From the NCBI GenBank assembly GCA_030041375.1, contig JASHOA010000063.1:31814-95813 (forward strand): 64,000 nt of DNA. The letters are read 5' to 3'. The stretch is from Acetobacteraceae bacterium. Lineage in GTDB: Bacteria; Pseudomonadota; Alphaproteobacteria; Acetobacterales; Acetobacteraceae. Within the stretch, counting starts at the first letter, position 1, and every line of letters starts with the position of its first letter. Below are positions 9,011 to 17,651 of this stretch, piece by piece. The notes below the pieces were generated by a model that saw nothing but the letters and a program-made list of their open reading frames with translations, was not told the DNA's origin and made no database searches. A program made the position numbers and the translations under genes.

Positions 9011-9997
9011 ATGAGCGCCAGGATTGCACTGGTCTGCGGAGCAGGAGGCTTCATCGGAAGCCACCTGGTCCGACGCTTGAAGGCCGAGGGGCTTTGGGTC
9101 CGCGGCGTGGACCTGAAATTCCCCGCGTTTTCCGAGACCGCGGCCGATGATTTCGTGATCGGCGATCTCTGCGAGCCGGATTTCTGCCGCAGCATCGTCG
9201 ATCGCCGCTTCGACGAGGTCTATCAGCTTGCCGCCGACATGGGTGGTGCGGGCTATATCTTCACCGGCGAACATGACGCGGAGGTGATGCACAATTCCGC
9301 CTCGATCAATCTGAATATGCTGGAGGCGTGCCGCCGCCGCGCGGCCTCGCGCATCTTCTATTCCTCCTCCGCCTGCATCTATCCCCTGTACAACCAGGAG
9401 GACCCGGACAATCCGAACTGCACCGAGCCGAGCGCCTATCCGGCCGCACCCGACAGCGAGTACGGCTGGGAGAAGCTGTTCAGCGAGCGCCTCTATCTCA
9501 GCTACCAGCGCAACCACGGCATCAAGGTGAGGATTGCTCGCTACCACAACATCTTCGGCCCGGAGGGAACCTGGCGGGGTGGCCGGGAAAAAGCCCCGGC
9601 AGCGATCTGCCGCAAGGTGGCCGAGGCTCCGGATCGTGGCGAGATCGAAATGTGGGGCGACGGCAACCAGACCCGCTCGTTCCTCTATATCGACGAGTGT
9701 CTCGACGGCACGCTTCGCCTCACTCGCTCGGATTTTTCCGGCCCGGTGAATGTCGGCTCCGAGGAAATGGTTACCATCAACGAACTGGCACGGATGGCGA
9801 TGCGCATTGCCGGCAAAGAGCTCACGGTGCGGCACATTCCGGGCCCGCTCGGGGTGCGCGGCCGCAACTCGGACAACCACCTGATCCGCGAGAGGCTCGG
9901 CTGGGCCCCTTCCCGGCCGCTGGAGGCGGGTCTTGCCGCGACCTATCGCTGGATCGAGCAGCAGGTGCGCGGCAAAGAGTTGCGGCAGGCAGCCTGA
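9011..9997 (+). CDS. GDP-mannose 3,5-epimerase-like SDR
   Basis: A 328-residue extended SDR. The NAD-binding GxxGxxG is at residues 10-16. It matches plant-type GDP-mannose 3,5-epimerase closely at every diagnostic block: AADMGGAGYI (about 75-83), SSSACIYP with Cys122, YGWEK (Tyr151, Lys155), RYHNIFGPEGTWRGGREKAP with Lys194, EMWGDGNQTRSF, and HIPGPLGVRGRNSDN. Cys122 and Lys194 correspond to the acid/base pair that inverts C3 and C5 in that family. The reaction is GDP-mannose to GDP-L-galactose (and GDP-L-gulose). It is flanked by a glycosyltransferase and a nucleotide-sugar dehydrogenase, so its product probably enters the surface glycan. Confidence 0.85.
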   Translation: MSARIALVCGAGGFIGSHLVRRLKAEGLWVRGVDLKFPAFSETAADDFVIGDLCEPDFCRSIVDRRFDEVYQLAADMGGAGYIFTGEHDAEVMHNSASINLNMLEACRRRAASRIFYSSSACIYPLYNQEDPDNPNCTEPSAYPAAPDSEYGWEKLFSERLYLSYQRNHGIKVRIARYHNIFGPEGTWRGGREKAPAAICRKVAEAPDRGEIEMWGDGNQTRSFLYIDECLDGTLRLTRSDFSGPVNVGSEEMVTINELARMAMRIAGKELTVRHIPGPLGVRGRNSDNHLIRERLGWAPSRPLEAGLAATYRWIEQQVRGKELRQAA

Positions 9998-10024
9998 GGT
10001 CGGAGCGGGGCAAGGAAACAGGGC

Positions 10025-11407
10025 ATGGACCTCGCCGTCATCGGGCTCGGCAAGCTCGGCTCCCCCCTGGCCGCCGTGCTGGCCAGCGTCGGCCACCGCG
10101 TGATCGGCGTCGACGTCAATCCGACCTTCGTCGAAGCCATCAATGCCGGGCGCGCGCCGGTGAGCGAGCCGGGCCTGCAGCGGGTCATCGAAGAAGCCGG
10201 CGCGCGGCTTTCCGCGACCGCCGATTTCAATGCCGCGATCCAGAGCACGGACATCTCGTTCGTGATCGTGCCGACGCCATCCGGGCCGGATGGTGTCTTC
10301 ACCAATCGCTGGGTGCTCGATGCGGTCCGCGCGATCGGCACCGCGTTGCGCGGGACGGAGCGCTATCACGTCGTCAACATCACGAGCACGGTGATGCCCG
10401 GCTCGACCGGCGGCCCGATTCGCGCCGCGCTCGAGCAAGCAAGCGGGAGAAGGGTCGGCGAGGCGGTTGGCCTGGCCTACAACCCGGAATTCATCGCGCT
10501 GGGCAGCGTCGTGCGCGATCTGCTCCACCCCGACATGGTCTTGATCGGTGAGAGTGATCCGCGTGCCGGGGCGATGCTGGAAAGCCTTTATCGTGGCATC
10601 GTCGGGGAGGCGAAGCCGATCCAGCGAATGAACTGGGTGAACGCCGAGATCGCCAAGATCTCCGTCAACACCTTCGTCACCACCAAGATCAGCTACGCCA
10701 ACATGCTGGCCGAACTCTGCGAGAAGCTGCCCGGCGCCGACGTGGAGGTGGTGACGGAGGCGCTCGGCAAGGACAGCCGGATCGGCCCGAAATACCTCAA
10801 AGGTGCGCTCGGCTATGGCGGTCCCTGCTTCCCGCGCGACAACGTGGCGTGGGCGGCACTTGCCCGCTCGCTCGGCGCCGGCGCCGAGATCGCCGCCGCG
10901 ACCGACGCGGTGAATCGCCGCCAGGTGGACCGTGTGGTGGCCCTCGTGCGAGCGGCCCGCCCCCCCGAGGCCTCCGTCGCGGTCCTCGGCATGGCGTACA
11001 AGCCCGGTACTCCGGTGATCGAGCAGAGCCAGGGTGTGATGATCGCCGAACGCCTGACCGAGGCCGGCTACCGCGTCCTGCTCAGCGATCCGCTGGCGCT
11101 CGAAAACACCGCTGCCGCTCTTGGCGAGGGCGCGGTTGCGGTGAGCGACCCTGCGTCCGCCATCGCTCACGCGGATGTCGTCGTCATCGCCGCGCCGATG
11201 CCCGCCTACGCGGCGCTGAGTGCCGGGCAGTTTGCCGGGCGCGCAGCACGGAAGACGGTGATCGATTGCTGGCGCATTCTCGCCCCCGAAATCGCGGCGG
11301 TCGCCGATGTGATCGAGATCGGTCGTGCCCTGGCTCCGCCGGAGCGGGAATCCCCGTTCGATCAGGCCCCGACTGGACCGTCTCTGCTGCGCGTAAGGTC
11401 ACGATGA
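10025..11407 (+). CDS. Nucleotide-sugar 6-dehydrogenase (UDP-glucose/GDP-mannose dehydrogenase family)
   Basis: A 460-residue NAD-dependent dehydrogenase that oxidises the C6 hydroxyl of a nucleotide sugar to a carboxylate in two steps. The Rossmann motif GLGKLG is at residues 7-12. The thioester-forming cysteine is Cys268 in GYGGPCFPRD. The catalytic NPEF is at 153-156 and Lys211 lies in EIAKISVN. The C-terminal NDP-binding domain starts near VAVLGMAYKPGT. Neighbouring GDP-mannose 3,5-epimerase makes a GDP-hexose substrate plausible (GDP-mannuronate or GDP-galacturonate), but UDP-glucose cannot be excluded. The stop overlaps the following methyltransferase (ATGA), so they are coupled. Confidence 0.85.
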   Translation: MDLAVIGLGKLGSPLAAVLASVGHRVIGVDVNPTFVEAINAGRAPVSEPGLQRVIEEAGARLSATADFNAAIQSTDISFVIVPTPSGPDGVFTNRWVLDAVRAIGTALRGTERYHVVNITSTVMPGSTGGPIRAALEQASGRRVGEAVGLAYNPEFIALGSVVRDLLHPDMVLIGESDPRAGAMLESLYRGIVGEAKPIQRMNWVNAEIAKISVNTFVTTKISYANMLAELCEKLPGADVEVVTEALGKDSRIGPKYLKGALGYGGPCFPRDNVAWAALARSLGAGAEIAAATDAVNRRQVDRVVALVRAARPPEASVAVLGMAYKPGTPVIEQSQGVMIAERLTEAGYRVLLSDPLALENTAAALGEGAVAVSDPASAIAHADVVVIAAPMPAYAALSAGQFAGRAARKTVIDCWRILAPEIAAVADVIEIGRALAPPERESPFDQAPTGPSLLRVRSR

Positions 11408-12204
11408 GCGCAACCCATCCCGCCGGAACCGCCCCCATCGAGACGGTGGCGGAGTATTGGAACCGCCGCCCTTGCAACATCCGCCACTCTCCGAGCGAGG
11501 TCGGTTCGCGGCAGTATTTCGACGAGGTCGAGGAGCGTAAATATTTCGTCGAGCCGCACATCCCGGCCTTTGCCGAGTTCAACCGCTGGCGGGGCAAGCG
11601 CGTGCTCGAGATCGGGTGCGGCATCGGCACCGACGCCGTCAATTTCGCTCGCGCCGGTGCCGACTACACGGGCATCGAGTTGTCGCGCGTCAGCCTCGAT
11701 CTCACGCGCCGGCGATTCGAGGTCTTCAGTCTTGCCGGACGCCTGATCGAGGGCAATGCCGAGAAGCTTTCCTCTCTTGTTGCCCCCGCGTCCTTCGACC
11801 TCGTCTATTCTTTCGGTGTCATCCAGCACACGCCGGATCCTCAGGCCGTAATGAGCGAAGTTCGCAATGTGATCCGCCCTGACGGCGAATTCCGCCTGAT
11901 GTTGTACGCGAGAGATTCCTGGAAGAATGCCATGATCGAGGCTGGCCTCGATCAACCGGAAGCGCAGTCCGGCTGCCCGATTGCCCTCACCTACACGGCG
12001 GAGGACGCGCGCGAGATGCTCACTGCTACCGGCTTCGATGTCATCTCGACCGCGCAAGACCATATCTTTCCATACGTGGTTGAAAAGTACGTCCGCTACG
12101 AGTATGATTTACAGCCCTGGTTCGCCGCGATGCCGCAAAAGATGTTTCGCACACTCGAGCAGCGGTTCGGCTGGCATCTGCTGATCAAGGCAAGGCCTTG
12201 CTGA
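11404..12204 (+). CDS. Class I SAM-dependent methyltransferase
   Basis: A 266-residue methyltransferase. Motif I is VLEIGCGIGTD near residue 68, followed by YTGIELS (acidic residue binding the ribose) and FDLVYSFGVIQHTPDP (motif III/IV). The N-terminal AEYWNRRPCNIRHS is characteristic of a subgroup found in polysaccharide loci. The ATG overlaps the stop of the dehydrogenase by four bases. It probably methylates a sugar hydroxyl or a uronic acid carboxyl of the glycan; this is inferred from context. A degenerate copy of its first ~35 codons lies directly downstream. Confidence 0.8.
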   Translation: MSATHPAGTAPIETVAEYWNRRPCNIRHSPSEVGSRQYFDEVEERKYFVEPHIPAFAEFNRWRGKRVLEIGCGIGTDAVNFARAGADYTGIELSRVSLDLTRRRFEVFSLAGRLIEGNAEKLSSLVAPASFDLVYSFGVIQHTPDPQAVMSEVRNVIRPDGEFRLMLYARDSWKNAMIEAGLDQPEAQSGCPIALTYTAEDAREMLTATGFDVISTAQDHIFPYVVEKYVRYEYDLQPWFAAMPQKMFRTLEQRFGWHLLIKARPC

Positions 12205-12418
12205 CGGCTCACTCAAAGCCCAGTGTCCTGCATGGCGCAGCGAGATCGGGATGGAACTCCTGACTGGCAGCACAGGCCTCGTTCGGCTCGTCGGCGAGCA
12301 GTTCGAAACCGACTGGGCTTCCCCGCTCGTGGATGCCGGCTGCCCTGGCGGTCTGGAAACCACGCACGGCACCTTTGGAAAAAGACCGTGTGCCTGTGCC
12401 TCCGACATGGATGGCGCG

Positions 12419-12550
12419 GAGCCGGTCACCGAAACCGCCACCATGGAAGCAGTCGCTGAGTATTCGAACCGCCCGACCTGCCACATCCATCGCTCCCCAA
12501 CGGGTGCACCCGCGCGCCCTCACCTGGGCGAAGTCGAAACGGGGTTCTGA
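12419..12550 (+). pseudogene. Remnant of the 5' end of a second copy of the methyltransferase
   Basis: The frame reads MEAVAEYSNRPTCHIHRS and continues to GEVETGF before its stop. It aligns codon by codon with residues ~12-47 of the upstream methyltransferase (IETVAEYWNRRPCNIRHS ... DEVEERKYF) and then ends. The stop overlaps the ATG of the next gene (TGATG). It is part of an open frame of up to 99 codons beginning at 12251, whose upstream half is not similar to anything I recognise. I call it a decayed duplicate; the small ORF could still act as a leader coupled to the downstream glycosyltransferase. Confidence 0.6.
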
Positions 12551-13578
12551 TGGCGGAGTTCGCCAACACTCTGGACAAGACCTGGGGCTTCCTCGACGTC
12601 GATCACCCGGCCCATCGGCTCTCGGTCATCATTCCGGTGTGCAACGAGGCGGAGAGCATCGAGCCTCTCATGGAACGCCTCTTCAAAGTGTTGGACACGC
12701 AGTTTTCCGGCCTCCCGGGCGCTTTCGAGGTCATCGCCGTCAACGACGGCAGCACGGACGAGTCGCTTCACAAGCTCAAGCAACAGGCCCGGATTCGTCC
12801 CGAGTTGAAGGTGGTGGACTTCCGGAGAAACTACGGCCAGACGGCGGCTTTGCTGGCAGGCATCGAGTTCGCCCGCGGTGAAGTACTGGTCTCGATCGAT
12901 GCCGACCTCCAGAACGACCCGGAGGATATCCCGTTGCTGCTCGCGCGGCTCGCCGAAGGAGCGGACGTGGTCTCCGGCTGGCGCAAGGATCGGCGAGATG
13001 CACGATGGCGCCGCAACTTCGTGAGCCACGTTGCCAACTGGATGATCTCCTGGATCTCCGGCGTGAAGCTGCACGATTACGGCTGCACCCTGAAAGCCTA
13101 CCGCCGGGAGGTGATCAAGGGTGTCAGGCTTTATGGAGAGATGCACCGGTTCCTTCCGGTCTACGCTCGCTGGATGGGGGCGAAAGTCGTCGAGATTCCG
13201 GTCCGCCACAGTCCGCGGCGGTTCGGCAAGTCCCACTACGGGCTCAGGAGAATTGTCAAGGTCACGCTCGACATTCTCGTCGTCAAGTTCCTCGACCGCT
13301 ATATGACGAAGCCGATCTATGTCTTCGGCAGTTTCGGCCTGCTTGCGATCGCCTTCTCTTTCGCGACCCTCGTGCTGGCCCTTTGCCTGCGATTCTTCGA
13401 TGGGATCTCGCTGATCCAGACGCCGCTGCCGCTGCTTGCCGCGATGGCTTTCCTGGTTGGTTGCATGAGCCTGTTGATGGGGTTGCTCGCCGAAATCGTG
13501 GTGCGGACCTATTTCGAATCGCAGCGGAGGCCACCGTTCCTTGTCCGCGAGCTCACCAACTTCGAGGCCGGCGGCTGA
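12550..13578 (+). CDS. DPM1/ArnC-type GT2 glycosyltransferase with two membrane helices
   Basis: A 342-residue GT-A enzyme that typically transfers a sugar from a nucleotide donor to undecaprenyl phosphate. Visible are LSVIIPVCNEAESI, VNDGSTDES, SIDADLQNDPED (DxD metal site near residues 116-118), VSGWRKDRRDARWRRN, and the FGKSHYGL motif of this class. Two C-terminal transmembrane helices (about 257-280 and 295-318) match the ArnC/GtrB architecture. The SMR-type membrane protein at 16498 could be the matching lipid-sugar flippase, as ArnE/F is for ArnC. Its ATG overlaps the stop of the small upstream frame. Confidence 0.85.
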   Translation: MAEFANTLDKTWGFLDVDHPAHRLSVIIPVCNEAESIEPLMERLFKVLDTQFSGLPGAFEVIAVNDGSTDESLHKLKQQARIRPELKVVDFRRNYGQTAALLAGIEFARGEVLVSIDADLQNDPEDIPLLLARLAEGADVVSGWRKDRRDARWRRNFVSHVANWMISWISGVKLHDYGCTLKAYRREVIKGVRLYGEMHRFLPVYARWMGAKVVEIPVRHSPRRFGKSHYGLRRIVKVTLDILVVKFLDRYMTKPIYVFGSFGLLAIAFSFATLVLALCLRFFDGISLIQTPLPLLAAMAFLVGCMSLLMGLLAEIVVRTYFESQRRPPFLVRELTNFEAGG

Positions 13579-13579
13579 G

Positions 13580-15460
13580 ATGTGCGGACTGGCCGGATTC
13601 GCGGGAGACGGCGGTGCCGATGCCCTGCGGCCCATGCTCGATCTGCTTTCCCACCGCGGGCCGGACGGCGAGGGCATCTACGCCGACCCCGATCTTCCTG
13701 TGCGGCTTGGCCACACCCGCCTTGCGATCATCGATATCGCCGGCGGCCGCCAGCCGATGTGGAACGAGGACGGCACCGTCGGCCTGATCTTCAACGGCGA
13801 GATCTACAATCACGCCGACCTGCGCCGCGAACTGACTGCTTGCGGCCACGTTTTCGCAACCGACCACAGCGACACCGAGGTTCTGGTCCACGGGTACGAG
13901 GAATGGGAAAGCCGGCTGCCGGCGCTCCTCAACGGCATGTTCGCTTTCGTCATCCTCGACCGCCGCCGCCGCCGGCTCTTCCTCGCGCGCGACCGGTTCG
14001 GCGAGAAGCCGCTTTTTTATGCGCGTCAGGGTGGACTCTTCCTCTTCGCAAGCGAACTTCCCGCCCTGGCGCGCCATCCAGGCTTCATTCCCCGCCTCCA
14101 GCCGCGCGCGGTGCAGAAGTTTCTCGCGCATGGGTTTCTGCCGGCGCCGCATACGCTCTGGGAGGACGCATACAAGCTGCCGGGCGGCTCGCACCTGACC
14201 TACGACATCGTTACGGGCGAAACGAAGATCGTGCGCTACTGGAGGTTCACCATCGAACCCGACGAGGCGCTCGGGACGCGGCCGGAAGGATCGCTCGCCG
14301 AGGAGTTGCGCGCACTGCTGTTCCAGGCGACACGCCGCCGCCTGATGAGCGACGTGCCGCTCGGGGTTTTCCTCAGTGGCGGCATCGATTCGAGTGCGGT
14401 CCTTGCGGGTGTCAAATCCGGGCGGGAACCGCAGGCGGTGAACACTTTCACCATCGGCTTCAACGAACCCTCCTTCGACGAGTCGGAGCATGCCGCGGCG
14501 GTGGCGCGGGCTTTCGGCACCGCGCATGCCATGCAGCGGGTGGAGCTTCAGGCAGCCCGGGACCTCATCCCCGGCCTTCTCTCCCGGGTCGGCGAACCGA
14601 TCGGAGACGCCTCGATCCTTCCGACCTGGCTCCTTGCCCGCTTCACGCGCCAGCACGTGACCGTCGCGCTTTCCGGCGATGGCGGCGACGAACTCTTTGC
14701 CGGGTACGATCCGTTCAAGGCCCTCTCGCCGGCCCGCCTCTATCAGATGCTGGTGCCGCGCGGGCTGCATCGGGGCCTGCAGCGCCTGGTCGATCTCGTG
14801 CCCGGCTCGGCGCGCAACATGAGCCTCGATTTCAAGTTGCGACGCGCGTTGCTTGGCCTCTCCTATCGTCCCTGCCTTTGGAACCCGGTGTGGCTCTCGC
14901 CCGTCGATCCGCGCTTCATGCAGGAACTCTGCGCCGAGCCGTTGCGTGCCGAGGAGCTTTACGAAGAGGCGATCGATAGCTGGCAGGCGGCCGGCAACCG
15001 GGACCTCCTCGACCGCAGCCTTGAATTCTACGCCAACTACTATTTACCGGACGATATTCTGTTCAAGGTCGATCGCGCTGCCATGCTCAATTCGCTCGAA
15101 AGTCGCGCCGTCTTCCTCGACAACGACCTGGTGGAGTTCTGCCGCCGCCTTCCGGGCCATTTCAAATACCGCAACGGGGAGCGCAAATACCTCCTCAAAC
15201 GCGCGCTCAGGGGCGTCGTCCCCGACGCGGCGCTCGATCGGCGAAAGAAGGGCTTCGGCATACCACTCGCAAGCTGGTTGCGCACGATTCCCGCAAGCCC
15301 TCCCATGGAGCCGCTTCCCGGCATGCGCCTGGAGCGCGTGGCGCAGGCCTGGCGGGATCACCGCTCCGGTGCTGCCGATCACCGGCTGTTCCTGTGGAGC
15401 TGGCTCAGCCTGCAATGGGGTCTGGCTCGGCAGACTGCGGCGGATCCGGTCGCGGCATGA
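13580..15460 (+). CDS. Asparagine synthase-like glutamine amidotransferase
   Basis: A 626-residue protein of the AsnB family. Cys2 (MCGLAGF) is the glutaminase nucleophile, followed by SHRGPDGEG and FNGEIYNH. The synthetase half carries the PP-loop FLSGGIDSS near residue 265 and SGDGGDELFAGYDP. Residues 350-600 complete the synthetase domain. Such genes in O-antigen and capsule loci (WbpS-type) are thought to amidate uronic acids instead of aspartate. The nucleotide-sugar dehydrogenase four genes upstream would supply the uronic acid. The start ATG follows the glycosyltransferase stop by one base and the end overlaps the next methyltransferase by ATGA, so it sits in a tightly coupled operon. 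Confidence 0.85.
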   Translation: MCGLAGFAGDGGADALRPMLDLLSHRGPDGEGIYADPDLPVRLGHTRLAIIDIAGGRQPMWNEDGTVGLIFNGEIYNHADLRRELTACGHVFATDHSDTEVLVHGYEEWESRLPALLNGMFAFVILDRRRRRLFLARDRFGEKPLFYARQGGLFLFASELPALARHPGFIPRLQPRAVQKFLAHGFLPAPHTLWEDAYKLPGGSHLTYDIVTGETKIVRYWRFTIEPDEALGTRPEGSLAEELRALLFQATRRRLMSDVPLGVFLSGGIDSSAVLAGVKSGREPQAVNTFTIGFNEPSFDESEHAAAVARAFGTAHAMQRVELQAARDLIPGLLSRVGEPIGDASILPTWLLARFTRQHVTVALSGDGGDELFAGYDPFKALSPARLYQMLVPRGLHRGLQRLVDLVPGSARNMSLDFKLRRALLGLSYRPCLWNPVWLSPVDPRFMQELCAEPLRAEELYEEAIDSWQAAGNRDLLDRSLEFYANYYLPDDILFKVDRAAMLNSLESRAVFLDNDLVEFCRRLPGHFKYRNGERKYLLKRALRGVVPDAALDRRKKGFGIPLASWLRTIPASPPMEPLPGMRLERVAQAWRDHRSGAADHRLFLWSWLSLQWGLARQTAADPVAA

Positions 15461-16368
15461 GGATCGCCGCCCGCAACGGGCACGCGAGCCTGACCAAAGC
15501 CGGCTCCCCGGACCGGTTCGGCTACGAGTGGCGCGAGTATTCGGAGATGCGCCCCGAATACGAGACGCAGTTCCGGCGCTGGACCACCCATCTCAGGCCC
15601 GAGGATTGGCAGGGCAGGAGCTTCCTGGATGTCGGCTGCGGCATGGGCCGCAACAGTTACTGGCCGCTGAGCTACGGAGCGTCGCGTGGTGTCGCGATCG
15701 ACGTAGACCAACGGTCCCTCGCAGCCGCGCACCGGACTCTGGCCCGGTATCCGAACGCGGCCGTCCTCGCCGCCAGTGCCTACGACATCCCGTTCGCCGG
15801 CGCGTTCGACATCGTGTTCTCGATCGGTGTCATCCATCACCTCGAACAGCCGCGCCGGGCGGTTGCAGAGATGGTCCGTGCGGCCCGGCCCGGTGGCCGC
15901 GTTCTGATCTGGGTCTATGGCCGGGAGAACAACGGCTGGATCGTGACTTTCGTCGATCCGCTTCGCAAGGTGCTCTTTGCCCGACTGCCCGTGGCATTCG
16001 TTCATCATCTCTCGCTCTATCCGGCCGTCGTGCTCTGGTGCGCGCTCAGGCTCGGGTTACGCCGCGTGGACTATTTTCGCTTTCTCGGCCAATTCTCTTT
16101 CCGTCATCTACGGTCGATCGTCTTCGATCAGCTTCTCCCGCGCATCGCACATTACTGGCCACGCGAGACCGTCGAGGCAATCATGCAGGAAGCCGGACTC
16201 GCGGATATTCGCGTCTCCTGGATCAACGAGATCTCATGGTCGGCGATCGGCACAAAGCCCGCTCCTGCGGACGACCGCCGCCCCGACCGCGAGCGGGCGG
16301 GGGACGCCGCCGACGGGACTCCGCACCCCTTCTGCACGGCCCGCCATCGTGGCCCGGCGAGTCCGTGA
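15457..16368 (+). CDS. Class I SAM-dependent methyltransferase
   Basis: A 303-residue methyltransferase. After FGYEWREYSEMRPEYETQF comes motif I FLDVGCGMGRN (about residue 60), VAIDVDQRS, and FDIVFSIGVIHHLEQPRRA. The central and C-terminal part (FVDPLRKVLFARLPVAFVHH, hydrophobic around 185-205) could contact the membrane. The last ~35 residues are Arg/Pro-rich and probably unstructured. The ATG overlaps the preceding stop. Likely modifies a glycan or lipid-linked sugar in the same pathway; the exact target is unknown. Confidence 0.78.
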   Translation: MRIAARNGHASLTKAGSPDRFGYEWREYSEMRPEYETQFRRWTTHLRPEDWQGRSFLDVGCGMGRNSYWPLSYGASRGVAIDVDQRSLAAAHRTLARYPNAAVLAASAYDIPFAGAFDIVFSIGVIHHLEQPRRAVAEMVRAARPGGRVLIWVYGRENNGWIVTFVDPLRKVLFARLPVAFVHHLSLYPAVVLWCALRLGLRRVDYFRFLGQFSFRHLRSIVFDQLLPRIAHYWPRETVEAIMQEAGLADIRVSWINEISWSAIGTKPAPADDRRPDRERAGDAADGTPHPFCTARHRGPASP

Positions 16369-16497
16369 AACCATGCGTATGCAGCACCAACAACGATAAG
16401 GCGCTTTCAACATGCAGGACCGCGGCACGCCGTTCCGGCCGGGACCTCGATGCCGCGGCTTTGAGACTGCCGCCGCGCCCTTGAAGGAGCAGAAGTG

Positions 16498-16848
16498 ATG
16501 CCGAGAACGTTGCTGTTCCTCGCATGTGTCATACTCAGCACGGTGGCAGCCAATCTGCTGCTGAAAGCCGGGGTTGCCGCCGATCCGACCGGCGGCTTCA
16601 TCACGAAGCTCCTGCAACCCCATGTCCTGCTTGGCCTGGCCCTGTTCGGCGCGGGGGCGATGCTCTATCTGCTCGTCCTCGCAAGACTGCCGCTGAACGT
16701 CGCGCAATCTGCGCTTGCTTTGCAATATGTGGGCGTCATGCTTGGTTCCGTCGTGGTGCTCGGAGAGCCGATGCCCCCCGCCCGTCTGCTCGGCGCCGCA
16801 TTGATCACGAGCGGGGTGATTCTCGTCGGGCTGTCAGCCACCGGATGA
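16498..16848 (+). CDS. SMR/EamA-type four-helix membrane protein (ArnE/ArnF-like)
   Basis: A 116-residue, highly hydrophobic protein with four predicted transmembrane helices, the size and layout of SMR-family proteins. Motif-like features include the N-terminal helix LLFLACVILSTVAANLLLK and a C-terminal helix LLGAALITSGVILVGLSA preceded by VVVLGEPMPPARL, as in EamA/ArnE proteins. A strong AAGGAG site lies 9-14 bases before the ATG; an adjacent in-frame GTG at 16495 is less likely. Near a DPM/ArnC-type glycosyltransferase it may translocate undecaprenyl-phosphate-sugar across the inner membrane. A drug-efflux SMR function is possible but less fitting. Confidence 0.72.
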   Translation: MPRTLLFLACVILSTVAANLLLKAGVAADPTGGFITKLLQPHVLLGLALFGAGAMLYLLVLARLPLNVAQSALALQYVGVMLGSVVVLGEPMPPARLLGAALITSGVILVGLSATG

Positions 16849-16911
16849 CCGGCGTCCCGGATCAAGACCCGATCGTGCTCGCAGGCGATCGGACAAGGAT
16901 TTGAAAGGCCA

Positions 16912-17649
16912 ATGCTCGAAGCGACCTACGCCGTAGAAGCAGCGATCGAGGAAACGCACTGGTGGTTCGTCGGGCGGAGGCGGCTTTTCGGTCGCGAGCT
17001 GGAGGCCGCCGGAATACGGCTCGATGCCCGAATTCTCGATGTCGGAACAGGCACCGGCTCGAACCTCCGGATGCTGCGCGACCTCCGATACTCGGCGGTC
17101 GAGGGCCTCGACATGAGCGAGGAGGCGATCCGGTGGTGCGCCGGCAAGGGACTGGGCCCGGTCCGCCGCGGCAGCATTTGCGATATGCCGTTCGAGGAAG
17201 GACGGTTCGATGCGGTCCTCGCGACCGACATCATCGAGCATGTCGAAGACGACGAACGGGCGCTCACCGAGCTCACCCGCGTCATCAGGCCGGGTGGGAC
17301 AGCACTCATCACGGTCCCGGCATTTCCTGCACTGTGGGGGCTTCAGGACGAGGTCGCTCTTCATCGGCGGCGTTATCGGATGAGGCCTTTGCTGCAGCTG
17401 GTGCGTGCATCGGGACTTTCTGTCGCCCGCGCCTATCACTTCAACTACCTTCTGTTCCTGCCGATCTGGGGTGCGCGGCAGGTGATGCGTCTTGCCCGGA
17501 CACGACTGGAGAGCGAGGGCCAGGTCCGCGGACCAGTGCTGGATCGGATACTCTCAGCCATTTTCACGTTCGACATTCTGACCGCCCCGCGGCTTCATCC
17601 CCCGTTCGGCGTATCGATCCTGATCCGCGCCATCAAACCGGCCCGATAG
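16912..17649 (+). CDS. Class I SAM-dependent methyltransferase
   Basis: A 245-residue methyltransferase. It starts MLEATYAVEAAIEETHWWFV, a lead-in seen in methyltransferases near glycosyltransferases. Motif I is ILDVGTGTGSN (about residues 43-53), then VEGLDMSEEA, CDMPFEEGRFDAVLATDIIEH and GGTALITVPAFPALW. Residues ~170-195 (FNYLLFLPIWGARQVM) are hydrophobic and may associate with the membrane. The gene is followed after two bases by the large membrane protein gene, so the two are probably translated together, perhaps acting on a polyprenyl-linked product. Confidence 0.78.
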   Translation: MLEATYAVEAAIEETHWWFVGRRRLFGRELEAAGIRLDARILDVGTGTGSNLRMLRDLRYSAVEGLDMSEEAIRWCAGKGLGPVRRGSICDMPFEEGRFDAVLATDIIEHVEDDERALTELTRVIRPGGTALITVPAFPALWGLQDEVALHRRRYRMRPLLQLVRASGLSVARAYHFNYLLFLPIWGARQVMRLARTRLESEGQVRGPVLDRILSAIFTFDILTAPRLHPPFGVSILIRAIKPAR

Positions 17650-17651
17650 CC

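Noticed and set aside
8495..11170. 891-codon open frame on the minus strand
   Set aside because: It lies antisense to the epimerase and dehydrogenase genes, whose catalytic motifs are complete; its translation is Arg/His/Gly-rich without domains. Long antisense frames are expected in GC-rich DNA.
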